A stretch of 64,000 nt of DNA, taken from NCBI RefSeq assembly GCF_017581965.1, contig NZ_JAGEVF010000009.1:107933-171932 (forward strand). Direction: 5' to 3'. Under the pieces are notes generated by a model. That model made no database searches. It was not told the DNA's origin and saw nothing but the letters and a program-made list of their open reading frames with translations. Position numbers and translations under genes: made by a program. The stretch comes from Winogradskyella pelagia. Its GTDB lineage: Bacteria; Bacteroidota; Bacteroidia; Flavobacteriales; Flavobacteriaceae. How positions within the stretch are numbered: the stretch's first letter is position 1; every line of letters starts with the position of its first letter. Shown piece after piece: positions 28,355 through 37,640 of this stretch.

Positions 28355-28837
28355 TTAGTGTTTGTATAATTTATGCGTTTTAATCCAGTGTTGACATTGT
28401 TCTATTAAATCTGAATAGTCTTCTTTTTTATATTTTAAATCAATTGTATTTTGATAGGGGTTGCTTGATAACAACTCAGCTCGGACCTCACTAAAAATAG
28501 CTGATTCTGACGTTCTGTTTAAAAAATCAATCCAATCTTTTCCCGCAAGTCCTGCTACTTGTGCTCTAGGATAGGTTTTTAAAGCACAGGCCTTAAGGAG
28601 TTGGTTAATTTCTTGTAATTGTTTGTCAGTTGCTTTTAGATTTGAAATAGTGTCCAGTTTCCTTAAGGCTTCCTTTCTGTAGGCATTACGGTGTTTATGT
28701 TTACGAAATCGAAGTATTGCAATACCTATAATAATAAGGATGACACCACCTAGGGCATACCAACCTGGCTGTGGCGGCCAGAATTGCACGTCTTCAGGAG
28801 GAATAATCTCTTGTATGTTTGGTGTGTTTTGAGCCAC
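28355..28837 (-). CDS. DUF4381-type single-pass membrane protein of the Bat operon
   Basis: 160 residues. The N-terminus is IIPPEDVQFWPPQPGWYALG, then one membrane helix (GGVILIIIGIAILRF, about residues 31-45) and a basic, helical cytoplasmic part (AYRKEALRKLDTI, QVAGLAGKDWIDFLNRT). This pattern (Pro-Trp before the helix, then AYRxxAL) is that of DUF4381, a regular partner of MoxR/VWA/BatD operons. It starts 3 bases after the BatD gene. Presumably contacts the VWA proteins in the membrane. Confidence 0.82.
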   Translation of the reverse strand: MAQNTPNIQEIIPPEDVQFWPPQPGWYALGGVILIIIGIAILRFRKHKHRNAYRKEALRKLDTISNLKATDKQLQEINQLLKACALKTYPRAQVAGLAGKDWIDFLNRTSESAIFSEVRAELLSSNPYQNTIDLKYKKEDYSDLIEQCQHWIKTHKLYKH

Positions 28838-28840
28838 GAG

Positions 28841-30223
28841 TTAAGAGGGATTAATTTGCATCCATTCTTGCTTAGATTCAATATCTTTTAAATTCTTTAT
28901 TTTTTGTCTTAAGTGTTTAATACTTTCTTGAAATTTTTTAGAATCTTGGGGTACAGCAGTCAAGTCTTCATTTTTATAATAAGCTTCAGATAATTCTTTT
29001 AGTCTATTGGTCAACTCAGTAGCATTAGATTTTTTTAATATATCCGACAGATACGGATTGAACCTGCTACCACGGAATCTATCATACCAATGAAACAGCG
29101 CAGTAATCATCTCTTTGGTGGTCCCGTTTTCAATTGAATCTATAAGTTTTTTAAAAAAGTGAGCTTCAGATTCTAAGGCGCGCTTTTTCTTTTTAGCCAA
29201 ATTAAATTTCAGTTTTGAAATCAAATTGATTAAGAGCTTCATCAACAATATTATACTGGCCATTACCAATACCAACTGCCACCAATTAAGACCAAAAAGG
29301 CTAAACGGTGTTTGTGTTTCAGATTCTGTTGTATCGTCCGTAGCAGTTAATTCTGCCTGTAGCTCTTTTTGACGCGTTAAAATAAATTCTAAATCTGGAT
29401 TTGGAGCTACAGTAAGAGGCTGTTCTTTTATGACAGCCAATTCAGAAGTCTTGGAGCTTAATTTAAACCATTTCACTTTTAGTTCTGGAATTACAAAATC
29501 ACCATCCTTTTCTAAAAGATAATTAATAATTTCAACTCGTGTCCCACTAAAACTAGACCTATTTTGCCTATTAGAAAGGATTGGTGTTTTTACATAGATA
29601 CTTCCAAAATCAATACTGTCTAGTTGTAATGGTGGTATGGTGGCAGATAAGGTACCAGAGGCATTAATGGTGATTCTGCGTTCTAAAACATCTCCAGCTT
29701 TTAAATTGGTTAGGGGTCTGTTCCATGAATCCCTAACGGTAACATTATAAGCCGCTAACCAGTTTGCGGTATCGACCCCATCCGGTGGTGGCAAAACCTT
29801 AAACCTACGTTCTTTGGTTGACACCTTGCGCTCTCTGCCCTTATAATCGCCCTCGGGAGGACATGTGGTGGTTACTGTAAAGGATGGTAATGTATTTTGT
29901 CCCAGAACATTTGGATAGACCACAAATTTTTGGCGAATGGCTGGGTATTGTTTGCGACCAATAGTGACTGAAGTCGCAGAATTTCTAGACTCTAGTTTTA
30001 CCATTAAAGCCCCTTTGACTTGTATTTCTTCAAAAACCGGTGGTTCCGTAAACCAGGTACTCGTATAGACGGTTACTGTGACCACCAGAGGCTCGCCTAA
30101 CATTACGTTTGATTTATTAAAGGAGGCCGTAGCCCATATTTTCGCAGGCTTTGTTTGGCTAAATATAACAGTGTAGCCCAATAGAAGCGTCAAAAGGGTA
30201 ATATGTTTAACAAAGGTCTTCAC
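28841..30223 (-). CDS. batD: BatD-like protein (BatD family)
   Basis: 460 residues. Signal peptide (HITLLTLLLGYTVIFSQ), then Ig-like beta domains typical of BatD (FNKSNVMLGEPLVVTVTVYT, LKAGDVLERRITINASGTLS, FVIPELKVKWFKLSS), one membrane helix near residue 310 (WWQLVLVMASIILLMKLL) and a helical cytoplasmic tail. BatD belongs to the Bacteroides aerotolerance (Bat) proteins, linked to envelope stress and to MoxR chaperones. Its start overlaps the BatB stop by one base, so translation is coupled. Confidence 0.85.
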   Translation of the reverse strand: MKTFVKHITLLTLLLGYTVIFSQTKPAKIWATASFNKSNVMLGEPLVVTVTVYTSTWFTEPPVFEEIQVKGALMVKLESRNSATSVTIGRKQYPAIRQKFVVYPNVLGQNTLPSFTVTTTCPPEGDYKGRERKVSTKERRFKVLPPPDGVDTANWLAAYNVTVRDSWNRPLTNLKAGDVLERRITINASGTLSATIPPLQLDSIDFGSIYVKTPILSNRQNRSSFSGTRVEIINYLLEKDGDFVIPELKVKWFKLSSKTSELAVIKEQPLTVAPNPDLEFILTRQKELQAELTATDDTTESETQTPFSLFGLNWWQLVLVMASIILLMKLLINLISKLKFNLAKKKKRALESEAHFFKKLIDSIENGTTKEMITALFHWYDRFRGSRFNPYLSDILKKSNATELTNRLKELSEAYYKNEDLTAVPQDSKKFQESIKHLRQKIKNLKDIESKQEWMQINPS

Positions 30224-31956
30224 TACCAGTCTTTATCTTGTTTTTTGGGTTTGATTTTTCGATTTTTTATCTGATAGGCAAATTTTCGTCTGAGAAATAT
30301 AGCCGGATCTTCTTTAACCTGCCTCAACAAGGTTTGTTTGGCAGCGTCTTTGTCAATCACCGCATTTTCATCAAATTCAAACACATCTATGGTGTTTTCA
30401 TCGACTTCTTTAGTTACCATTTCCTGTATATCTCCTTTACCGTCGTATTTTTTATCACTTTTTTGAGCAGTGTCCTTTTCGTCAGGACTTTCGGTATACT
30501 CCTGAAATTTATCTGGGTCATAGGGAGACTCAGTAGCGTTTTCTAGAATCAATCCATTTTCCTTTTGTATAGAATCTATAACGCGAACAACTTTTTCCAG
30601 ATTGAGCTTTGCAGGACTTAATTGCGGATTGATTTCAAGGGCAGAGTTAAAGGCTTGTTGTGCGCCTTCATAATCTCCTATTTTGTATAATACTACGCCC
30701 AAATTGTAAAAGCCATTATCACTAACATCTTCACTGTAGGCTTCTGCGGCTTTTTCAAAATTTCCCATATTATAATACGTATACCCCTTAATATTGCCAG
30801 ACTTAAACGTTTCTAAGGCCCTTAAGGTATCTCCCTTTTTGAGGAATCGTTGTCCTTGTTGGTCTTTGGTGAAAAACAATTCATCTATGTTTAAGTTTTG
30901 CTCCTCATTACAGTTATAGGCTAATAGTAATAGCCACACCCAGTGCACTTTCCAGCCGCGTCTAAAGGAAAATAATGTGAGTAAAAGTAGTGGGAAACAT
31001 AGCCAATAGCCAAAATCCTTCCATTCTTCTTCGGCATTCTCCAAGTCAATCTCAAACTCTAGGTTTTGACGCACTCTTGCTGCTAAAATTTTTACATCAC
31101 TATCGTCTAGCGTCACTGTAATAACATTGGCATTTTCAATAGCTTCAATTTGGTTAAGGGTAATTGTATTTAAACTTGAAATCACCGTATTACCGGCTTT
31201 GTCCTTAAGGTCTCTTTTACCAACAGGGATAGTAGCACCGCCGGGTGTGCTGATAGCCATAACTTCAATATGCGATTGTACGGCAGTTTGTGCCAAGCGC
31301 GGAATATCCATTTCTTCAACGTTGTCGGTAACAATAATGATGGTGCTAGGCGCAATGATTTTAGCCAATAGCGAATCGGCCAAGTCTAAGGCCTCAGACA
31401 AATTACTCCCTTGAATAGGCATAATATCTGGTCTTAGGGCTTCCATTTGCCGGTTTATAGTCTTATAATCCTTACTGAATGGCACCACACTATGCACAGA
31501 TCCTGCATAAGCGACTAAACCCACTTTAGCTTTTGGCTTGGCTTTAAAAAAATCTTCAAGTTTTAGTTTGGCGCGTTCAATTCGGTTGGGCTGAATATCT
31601 TCTGCCAGCATGGAACGCGACAGGTCTAATAACACCAACAGTACAGCCTCAGTTTTTTGCCCAGGATTTTCTATTTGTTCCCATGTGGGCCCTGAAGCTG
31701 CTATAGTTATTAGGCTTAGAAACAAAATAAGAATAATCTTAGGGATAATAAATTGACGTTTGGTCCCTTTTATAATTAGAAATGGCAGCAAGTCCGCAGA
31801 AAAGTTTTTTTTCCAGGATGCTCTCGTATTAAAGGTTAAAAGAAATAACACTATCAATATCCCAATAGGAATGAAGGCGTATAACCAATCTGGTCTCATA
31901 AACCAAAGATTATCCCATGCGTAGCTCATATATTCTGAAGTGCTTAAATCATCCAT
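30223..31956 (-). CDS. batB: VWA-TPR membrane protein (BatB/BatC-type)
   Basis: 577 residues. Two N-terminal membrane helices (WLYAFIPIGILIVLFLLTF; IPKIILILFLSLITIAASG). A von Willebrand A domain about 85-290 with MIDAS motif DLSRS in LLVLLDLSRSMLAED and IIIVTDNVEE. A third helix about 315 is followed by a TPR region (YYNMGNFEKAAEAYSEDV, NLGVVLYKIGDYEGAQQAFN) and an acidic, basic-ended tail. Corresponds to BatB fused to BatC, a common arrangement. Overlaps BatA by 8 bases. The VWA domain probably binds a partner under control of the MoxR ATPase. Confidence 0.88.
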   Translation of the reverse strand: MDDLSTSEYMSYAWDNLWFMRPDWLYAFIPIGILIVLFLLTFNTRASWKKNFSADLLPFLIIKGTKRQFIIPKIILILFLSLITIAASGPTWEQIENPGQKTEAVLLVLLDLSRSMLAEDIQPNRIERAKLKLEDFFKAKPKAKVGLVAYAGSVHSVVPFSKDYKTINRQMEALRPDIMPIQGSNLSEALDLADSLLAKIIAPSTIIIVTDNVEEMDIPRLAQTAVQSHIEVMAISTPGGATIPVGKRDLKDKAGNTVISSLNTITLNQIEAIENANVITVTLDDSDVKILAARVRQNLEFEIDLENAEEEWKDFGYWLCFPLLLLTLFSFRRGWKVHWVWLLLLAYNCNEEQNLNIDELFFTKDQQGQRFLKKGDTLRALETFKSGNIKGYTYYNMGNFEKAAEAYSEDVSDNGFYNLGVVLYKIGDYEGAQQAFNSALEINPQLSPAKLNLEKVVRVIDSIQKENGLILENATESPYDPDKFQEYTESPDEKDTAQKSDKKYDGKGDIQEMVTKEVDENTIDVFEFDENAVIDKDAAKQTLLRQVKEDPAIFLRRKFAYQIKNRKIKPKKQDKDW

Positions 31957-32983
31957 CTTGAGTAAATTTAAGATTTATGATTTTCACCAAGGCGATTAAG
32001 GCTAGAATACCATGGTAGAATAAAGCTAATATCAAAGCTAGCATTAGCGGGTAATAGAACAAAAGACGTTTGGGAATGAAATTGTTGTTTTCATATTCAA
32101 TGGGCTCTAAGGCGTCTAAGGTGGCATAGACATCCTCTAAGCGCTCACGGTCGGCAGCTTCAAAATATTGTCCATTGGTCGCTCTGGCTATCTCTGTGAG
32201 CGTATAATCATCAAGTTCATAGGTCTGTTGACCTTTGGTACCAATACCTATTGTATATATGGTAATACTGTCGGTTGCAGCAAGACGCGCAGCTTGAATT
32301 GGTTTTAACTCGCTACCACTATCGGCGCCATCAGTCACTAAGACCATGACTTTTTTCTGTATGCTATCGCGTTCAAATAATTCAACAGATTTACCAATTG
32401 AGTTTCCTATGGCTGTTTTGGCACCAGCCATACCCACTTCAGATTCATTTAATAAAGTCCTTACGACGTCAAGGTCATCTGTAAAAGGTGTCTGTAGGTA
32501 TGCTTGAGAACCAAATAAAATAAGGCCCATACGGTCTCCCTGGCGACGGGTTATAAATTCATCCATAACCTCCTTGACGGCTTCCCATCGCGACACAAGT
32601 TGTCCATCGCTATTCACCCAATCTCGAGTTTCCATGCTTAAGGAGAGATCGATATTGAGTAAAAAATTTCGAGCTGTTTTAATTTGTTTTTGTGGTTCGC
32701 CAACAATCTGTGGAGAACTGGCTGCAACAACTAAACACAACCATATGAGCCATAAAAATAACATGGATAATATATTTCGTTTAGAAATTTGAACACCATG
32801 AGCTGGTTGTTCTCCTTTTAAGTCTAGAACCGTTTTAAAACCTGGTGTAAATAAAGCCTCTGTTTTATGACGAATAGGAGGAAGGAGTATAACCAAAACA
32901 GGTAGCAAGGCAAGCCAAAGTACCCATGTATGGGCAATTTCAAAATTACCGGAGTCTAGAAGTTCTTGGATTTCGTTGAGCAT
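31949..32983 (-). CDS. batA: VWA membrane protein BatA
   Basis: 344 residues. Helix near 18-36 (TWVLWLALLPVLVILLPPI), another at about 68-86 (ILSMLFLWLIWLCLVVAAS), a VWA domain with MIDAS DLSLS in FLLNIDLSLSMETRD, plus GSQAYLQTPFT and LVTDGADSGSE, and a final helix near 315-335. This is the canonical BatA topology: VWA domain held on the periplasmic face. Starts 2 bases after the DUF58 gene stop and overlaps BatB, so it belongs to one operon. Confidence 0.9.
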   Translation of the reverse strand: MLNEIQELLDSGNFEIAHTWVLWLALLPVLVILLPPIRHKTEALFTPGFKTVLDLKGEQPAHGVQISKRNILSMLFLWLIWLCLVVAASSPQIVGEPQKQIKTARNFLLNIDLSLSMETRDWVNSDGQLVSRWEAVKEVMDEFITRRQGDRMGLILFGSQAYLQTPFTDDLDVVRTLLNESEVGMAGAKTAIGNSIGKSVELFERDSIQKKVMVLVTDGADSGSELKPIQAARLAATDSITIYTIGIGTKGQQTYELDDYTLTEIARATNGQYFEAADRERLEDVYATLDALEPIEYENNNFIPKRLLFYYPLMLALILALFYHGILALIALVKIINLKFTQDG

Positions 32984-32984
32984 A

Positions 32985-33950
32985 CTACCGCTTCCTTTTG
33001 TTTGAACTTATTAATGCTCTTAACTGATGCGCGGGACTCTCTAAAGTTGAAAATGATAAAAAAGGAATGCCATACTTTTTAAAATCTTCTTGCGTTTTCT
33101 GAAGAAGGGCTGCTTGCGCTTTTTTATAATTGTTTTTCAAAGTTTTATCCTTTGCAATAAGTATCTGATATTCTCCATCTGAAAGGGTGATTTTTTTTGC
33201 TAGAATTTCTTTTTCTAGTGGATCCCAAACATGTCCAAAAATAACATCATTGTTTTTCTTTAATCGTATCAGTTGCTTGATAACTTGGTCATTAGCATAA
33301 TTTAAATCAGAAAGAACCACAACCAAGTAGTCGTGCGTTACGACTTCATTGGTTTTCTTTAAGGCTTCTAATAATGGATTATCAAACTTTAAAGTCACCT
33401 TATCTGTTGATAAGACTTGATTGAATTCTGATATGCGACTTAAAAAACGTTGTACGGCCTGCCTGTTTCGTTTTGGCATTACAAAATAATCTTTGGTACC
33501 ATTAAAAACCAAACCTCCAACCCGGTCACCAACCTCTAGCGTTCTCCAGGCGCCCAAGGCTGCCAGGTGGGCAGCGATAACAGATTTGAAATACAATTTA
33601 CTTCCAAAGAACATATGAGTACCTTGGTCTACCACAAATAGCACGGGGCGTTCTTTTTCTTCGGTGAATTCTTTGGTATGGGTAACCCCAACTCGTGCCG
33701 TTACCTTCCAGTCGATATTTCTAATATCGTCTCCAGGAATGTATTTGCGGACTTCATCGAAATCTAAGCCACGTCCTCTTAATTTAGAACGGTGTCGACC
33801 AGACAAGATACTTTGAACAGCATATTTCGGTAAAAAGCTAAAGCCTCTGGCTTCAAATTGCAACTTAATAAGGTCCTGAAGGGTAACATAGACTTCCTTA
33901 GGACCTTTTCGGTCTTTACTTTTATCCGATGTTATGCGTTCTTTTGGCAT
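32985..33950 (-). CDS. DUF58 protein (Bat operon)
   Basis: 321 residues. The central DUF58 motif is complete: GRHRSKLRGRGLDFDEVRKY, then IPGDDIRNIDWKVTARVG and EERPVLFVVDQ. No membrane helix, so cytoplasmic or membrane-associated. DUF58 proteins always accompany MoxR and VWA proteins and are thought to be MoxR clients or adaptors. The gene is 3 bases from the HAD-type gene and 2 from BatA. The insertion of a HAD gene between moxR and DUF58 is unusual. Confidence 0.9.
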   Translation of the reverse strand: MPKERITSDKSKDRKGPKEVYVTLQDLIKLQFEARGFSFLPKYAVQSILSGRHRSKLRGRGLDFDEVRKYIPGDDIRNIDWKVTARVGVTHTKEFTEEKERPVLFVVDQGTHMFFGSKLYFKSVIAAHLAALGAWRTLEVGDRVGGLVFNGTKDYFVMPKRNRQAVQRFLSRISEFNQVLSTDKVTLKFDNPLLEALKKTNEVVTHDYLVVVLSDLNYANDQVIKQLIRLKKNNDVIFGHVWDPLEKEILAKKITLSDGEYQILIAKDKTLKNNYKKAQAALLQKTQEDFKKYGIPFLSFSTLESPAHQLRALISSNKRKR

Positions 33951-33953
33951 GTA

Positions 33954-34985
33954 TTAGTCATTCATTTGAAATGGAAACACAGTTTTCCAGTCATTTTTCA
34001 TATCAATAACGGTCCAGCCTTTTTCAACAGCCTCATCAAGTCCTTTATCTAATCTTCCGATGGATGAATCTCTGTCATAGGCCCATTCACGTTCTGCATC
34101 TGTATGGTGCAGATACAATTGAAAACTAGGATAGGAATTAGAATCTGCCCAGCGCATCATTTGCAAATCACCATCAGAATTACCTGAAGCAAAAACGGGC
34201 TTTTTACCAATATATTGATTGATACCTTCTGGTTTACCTTCCTTATCATCGATAAAATTTAATTCTGGCAAACGTCTTATTACAGGGTTTCCGTCATTAT
34301 AATCATATTTTGTCTTGATACTACTTCCAATAACCTGGTCTTTTGGTATGCCATAAACACCCTCAACCCAAGGGCGCATAAACTCAATACCGCCACCAGA
34401 AACTATAAACGTTTTAAAATCATTAGACTTCATATAGTTAATCAATTCTAACATAGGTTTATACACCAAATCCGTATAAGGTCTATCAAATCGCGGATGC
34501 TTTGCAGTCGCTAACCAATCTTTTACGATTTGCTCAAATTCTCCAACCGTATTTCCGGCATGTGTTGCCATAACTATTTTTATAAGACCATGCTCTCCGT
34601 ATGACATGAGTGTTTTCATATCATTTTCTATTACAGATTGATAAGGCTGTGTGGTTTTCCACTCCGGATGCTCTGATACCAATTCTTTAATGCGGTCCAT
34701 GGCAAAGAATAATTGAAAATAGGCTGGCTGTTCGGCCCATAAATTCCCATCATTGTCAAAGGTGGCGATACGGTCTTCAACGGGAATATAGTCTGGACCT
34801 TCAGTGGTTACTTTTGTAACGAAATCTACAATAGCCGTTTTGGTAGCGCCATCATTCCAAGAGGGCAGTGGGTCTGCCATTTCGGTATTCTGGCTTTTGT
34901 TATCTTCAGCGGAATTTGTAGCCTTATCATTGCAACTAAATGCAACAAAGGCAAATATTATTGCATAAATTTTAATGTGTTTCAT
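33954..34985 (-). CDS. Exported HAD-family phosphatase-like lipoprotein
   Basis: 343 residues. Lipoprotein signal ends AFSC (FAFVAFSC). HAD motif I is ATFDNDGNLWAE (D-x-D), motif II ITVSGGG-like (FKTFIVSGGGIEFM), and motif IV ASGNSDGDLQMM, so the phosphotransfer site looks intact. Resembles phosphoserine-phosphatase-like HADs found beside sulfatases. Exported by its lipoprotein signal, so the substrate would be outside the cytoplasm. It sits inside the MoxR-Bat operon (26 bases after moxR, 3 before DUF58), where a HAD gene is not normally found. Confidence 0.85.
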   Translation of the reverse strand: MKHIKIYAIIFAFVAFSCNDKATNSAEDNKSQNTEMADPLPSWNDGATKTAIVDFVTKVTTEGPDYIPVEDRIATFDNDGNLWAEQPAYFQLFFAMDRIKELVSEHPEWKTTQPYQSVIENDMKTLMSYGEHGLIKIVMATHAGNTVGEFEQIVKDWLATAKHPRFDRPYTDLVYKPMLELINYMKSNDFKTFIVSGGGIEFMRPWVEGVYGIPKDQVIGSSIKTKYDYNDGNPVIRRLPELNFIDDKEGKPEGINQYIGKKPVFASGNSDGDLQMMRWADSNSYPSFQLYLHHTDAEREWAYDRDSSIGRLDKGLDEAVEKGWTVIDMKNDWKTVFPFQMND

Positions 34986-35010
34986 TATTGTTTTGTTTAA
35001 ATTTTAATGT

Positions 35011-35982
35011 TTAGGCGACGGCGACTTGTTTTAGCAGCTCATCTATTATTTTGTCTTTTGTAATACCATCGGCATTGGCCTCATAACTTTGTGAAATACG
35101 GTGACGAAATATATCGTGTACAACAGCTCTTACATCGTCTGGATTGACAAAATCTCTTTCATTTAACCATGCGTTTACGCGGCTACATTTGTCCAAAGCA
35201 ATAGAGGCTCTTGGGCTAGCACCATAATCAATCCAAAGCTCTAATTCTTCAGTGTATTTTTCGGGAAAACGGGTGGCATTGACTAAGTCTACAATGTATT
35301 TTTTGATACTGTCCGATACATGTACACCATTAATTTCTTTTCTGGCCTCGAATATCACATTTTGGGAAATCGTTTCTTTTTTTGACTTTGGTTTAGGTGC
35401 TGCATCTTCTTCACCTCTTACCAAGTCTAGGACTTTCATTTCCGAAGCTGCATCAGGATAATCTACAATAACATGCATAAGAAAACGGTCCATTTGGGCC
35501 TCTGGTAAAGGGTATGTACCTTCTTGCTCTATAGGGTTTTGTGTTGCCATGACCATAAATAAGGGGTCTAATTTATGTGTGGTACCAGCCACCGTAACCT
35601 GACGTTCTTGCATAGCTTCCAAAAGAGCAGACTGCACTTTAGCAGGCGCTCGATTGATTTCATCCGCCAGAATGAGGTTATTAAAAATGGGACCTTGTTG
35701 AAAAATAAAGGTCTCTTCAGATTCTGGTTGGTAGACCTCTGTACCAGTAATGTCTGAAGGCAATAAGTCTGGTGTAAATTGAATACGGCTGAGACCTGCG
35801 TCCAAATTTTTAGCGAGACTATTAATGGCTCTCGTTTTTGCTAAACCAGGCAAACCTTCTAAAAGTAAATTGCCATCAGCCAATAATACCATTAAAAGGC
35901 GTTCTACAACATGTCCCTGTCCTAGTATGGAAAGATTGATTTGTGATTCAAGGTCGCGAATTGTTTTAAGGTGTTTATTCAT
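35011..35982 (-). CDS. MoxR-family AAA+ ATPase
   Basis: 323 residues. Walker A GLPGLAKT at 43-50, Walker B NLILADEINRAP, sensor 1 MVMATQNPIEQEG, the arginine-finger region DRFLMHVIVDYPD and sensor 2 ASPRASIAL are all present. MoxR ATPases act as chaperones that load metals or assemble protein complexes, normally with VWA partners as here (BatA, BatB). Gene starts 88 bases after the sulfatase stop. An intrinsic terminator lies in that gap, so the Bat operon has either its own promoter in the remaining short space or read-through. Confidence 0.92.
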   Translation of the reverse strand: MNKHLKTIRDLESQINLSILGQGHVVERLLMVLLADGNLLLEGLPGLAKTRAINSLAKNLDAGLSRIQFTPDLLPSDITGTEVYQPESEETFIFQQGPIFNNLILADEINRAPAKVQSALLEAMQERQVTVAGTTHKLDPLFMVMATQNPIEQEGTYPLPEAQMDRFLMHVIVDYPDAASEMKVLDLVRGEEDAAPKPKSKKETISQNVIFEARKEINGVHVSDSIKKYIVDLVNATRFPEKYTEELELWIDYGASPRASIALDKCSRVNAWLNERDFVNPDDVRAVVHDIFRHRISQSYEANADGITKDKIIDELLKQVAVA

Positions 35983-36019
35983 ATAATACTTTGAAAAATT
36001 TCGACATACAAGATAAAAA

Positions 36020-36053
36020 AAAAGGGACGCAACAACATATGTAGGTCCCTTTT
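36020..36053 (-). terminator. Rho-independent terminator after the sulfatase pair
   Basis: On the minus strand a stem AAAAGGGAC / GTCCCTTTT (36045-36053 with 36020-36028) around a 16-base loop is followed by a run of T at 36015-36023. It lies 18 bases after the 36071 sulfatase stop and 37 bases before the MoxR start, and should end most transcripts from the sulfatase genes. Confidence 0.78.
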
Positions 36054-36070
36054 AATAAGTTCAAAATATT

Positions 36071-37627
36071 TTAGTCTGATTTACCGCCTTCTTTTAATTG
36101 GGCCATAACCTTATCTAAAGAAAAACTTGCCGCTTCCTGACGCGGTGGGTAGTCTTTAAAGGTCGCTAAAAACTGCCCAACATATTGCTGAGCCGGCACT
36201 AATAAATAGGCTCTATCTAACATCCAATCGTAATAGGTGTTAGAGGTTAACTGAGCACGCTCGTATGGGTCTCGTCGCAAATTAAAAATTAAAGGAATCC
36301 TTAAAGGTGTGAACGGGTTCGCCCATAATTTTAAGGTGCCTGTAGCACGTTGCTCCATAAAGACTAGTTTCCAGTCTCCATAGCGCAAAGCACTTAAGTC
36401 CCCATCATCTGTAAAGTAGAAAATCTCTTTCCTCGGAGATTCAACTTCTTGGGGATTTTTTAGGTGTTCTAATATATTGTATCCATCAAGATGTAATTTA
36501 TAGGATCTCCCTAAAGCGTTTGATGTATAACCGTCTAATAAATCTTCTTTAATATCAGTTTTTCCCGCTGCGGCAGCATAAGTTGGCAGCCAATCCATGT
36601 GGTGTACCACACCGTTACTCACTGAGCCTGGTTTGATAACACCTGGCCAACGAACCATAGAAGGTACTCTCCAGCCACCTTCCCAGTTGGTGTTTTTCTC
36701 ACCTCTAAAGGGTGTCATAGCTGCATCAGGCCATGAATTCATATGAGGGCCATTATCTGTAGAGTAATGTACAATTGTATTGTCTGCAATTCCTAATTCA
36801 TCGAGAACGTCAAGAAATTGACCAATATGCATATCGTGCTCCACCATACCGTCGCCATACTCATCCTGACCAGAAATTCCTCTATTGGACTCTTTTACAT
36901 GCGTTCTGAAATGCATACGAGTCCCTGACCACCAAACAAACCAAGGTTTGCCGGCTGCTGTTTGTTCTTTTATATATGCAATAGCAGCAGCAGTCGTTTC
37001 ATCATCAACTGTTTCCATACGTTTTTTAGTCAGTGGACCTGTATCTTGAATACTGCCATCAGCGCTAGACTTTAGAACACCTCTAGGACCATAGTTTTCT
37101 CTAAAGGTCTTACCGTTTGGCATGACCATGTCACCAGGGTAATCTTCATTCTCCGGCTCTTCTTCAGCATTTAAGTGGTAAAGATTTCCAAAAAATACAT
37201 CAAAACCATGATTAGTTGGCAACATTTCATCGCGGTCGCCCAGGTGGTTTTTACCAAATTGTCCTGTTGCATAACCCTGATCTTTTAAAACAGTGGCAAT
37301 AGTAATGTCTTCGACTTTCATACCTTCTTCGGCACCAGGAAGACCTACTTTGGATAATCCGGTTCTAAAAACACTTTGTCCCATTATATACGAGGAACGA
37401 CCTGCGGTACAGGATTGTTCTCCATAATAATCTGTAAAAATTAATCCTTCATTGGCAATGCGGTCAATATTTGGGGTTTGGTAGCCCATCATGCCCTTAG
37501 TGTAAGCGCTAATATTGGATTGTCCAATATCATCTCCCCAAATAACGAGGATGTTAGGTTTTTTATCTTTTTGAGCATAACCCAGTGTCATGCTTAGCAT
37601 AAGTAATAACAAACTAATTTTTTTCAT
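36071..37627 (-). CDS. Secreted Cys-type sulfatase (CTAGR), copy 2
   Basis: 518 residues. Signal peptide SLLLLMLSMTLGYAQ. The sulfatase domain starts NILVIWGDDIGQSN (metal Asp pair). The modifiable Cys73 lies in SCTAGRSS, of the C-x-A-x-R type rather than CxPxR. GQFGKNHLGD and YSTDNGPHMNSW give further active-site residues, and GDWKLVFME the C-terminal domain. Close paralogue of the next gene upstream. 13 bases separate the two, so they are co-transcribed. Needs FGE or an anSME; an exported FGE is in the same strand block. Substrate not predictable from sequence. Confidence 0.92.
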   Translation of the reverse strand: MKKISLLLLMLSMTLGYAQKDKKPNILVIWGDDIGQSNISAYTKGMMGYQTPNIDRIANEGLIFTDYYGEQSCTAGRSSYIMGQSVFRTGLSKVGLPGAEEGMKVEDITIATVLKDQGYATGQFGKNHLGDRDEMLPTNHGFDVFFGNLYHLNAEEEPENEDYPGDMVMPNGKTFRENYGPRGVLKSSADGSIQDTGPLTKKRMETVDDETTAAAIAYIKEQTAAGKPWFVWWSGTRMHFRTHVKESNRGISGQDEYGDGMVEHDMHIGQFLDVLDELGIADNTIVHYSTDNGPHMNSWPDAAMTPFRGEKNTNWEGGWRVPSMVRWPGVIKPGSVSNGVVHHMDWLPTYAAAAGKTDIKEDLLDGYTSNALGRSYKLHLDGYNILEHLKNPQEVESPRKEIFYFTDDGDLSALRYGDWKLVFMEQRATGTLKLWANPFTPLRIPLIFNLRRDPYERAQLTSNTYYDWMLDRAYLLVPAQQYVGQFLATFKDYPPRQEAASFSLDKVMAQLKEGGKSD

Positions 37628-37640
37628 ATTAATTTCTTGT

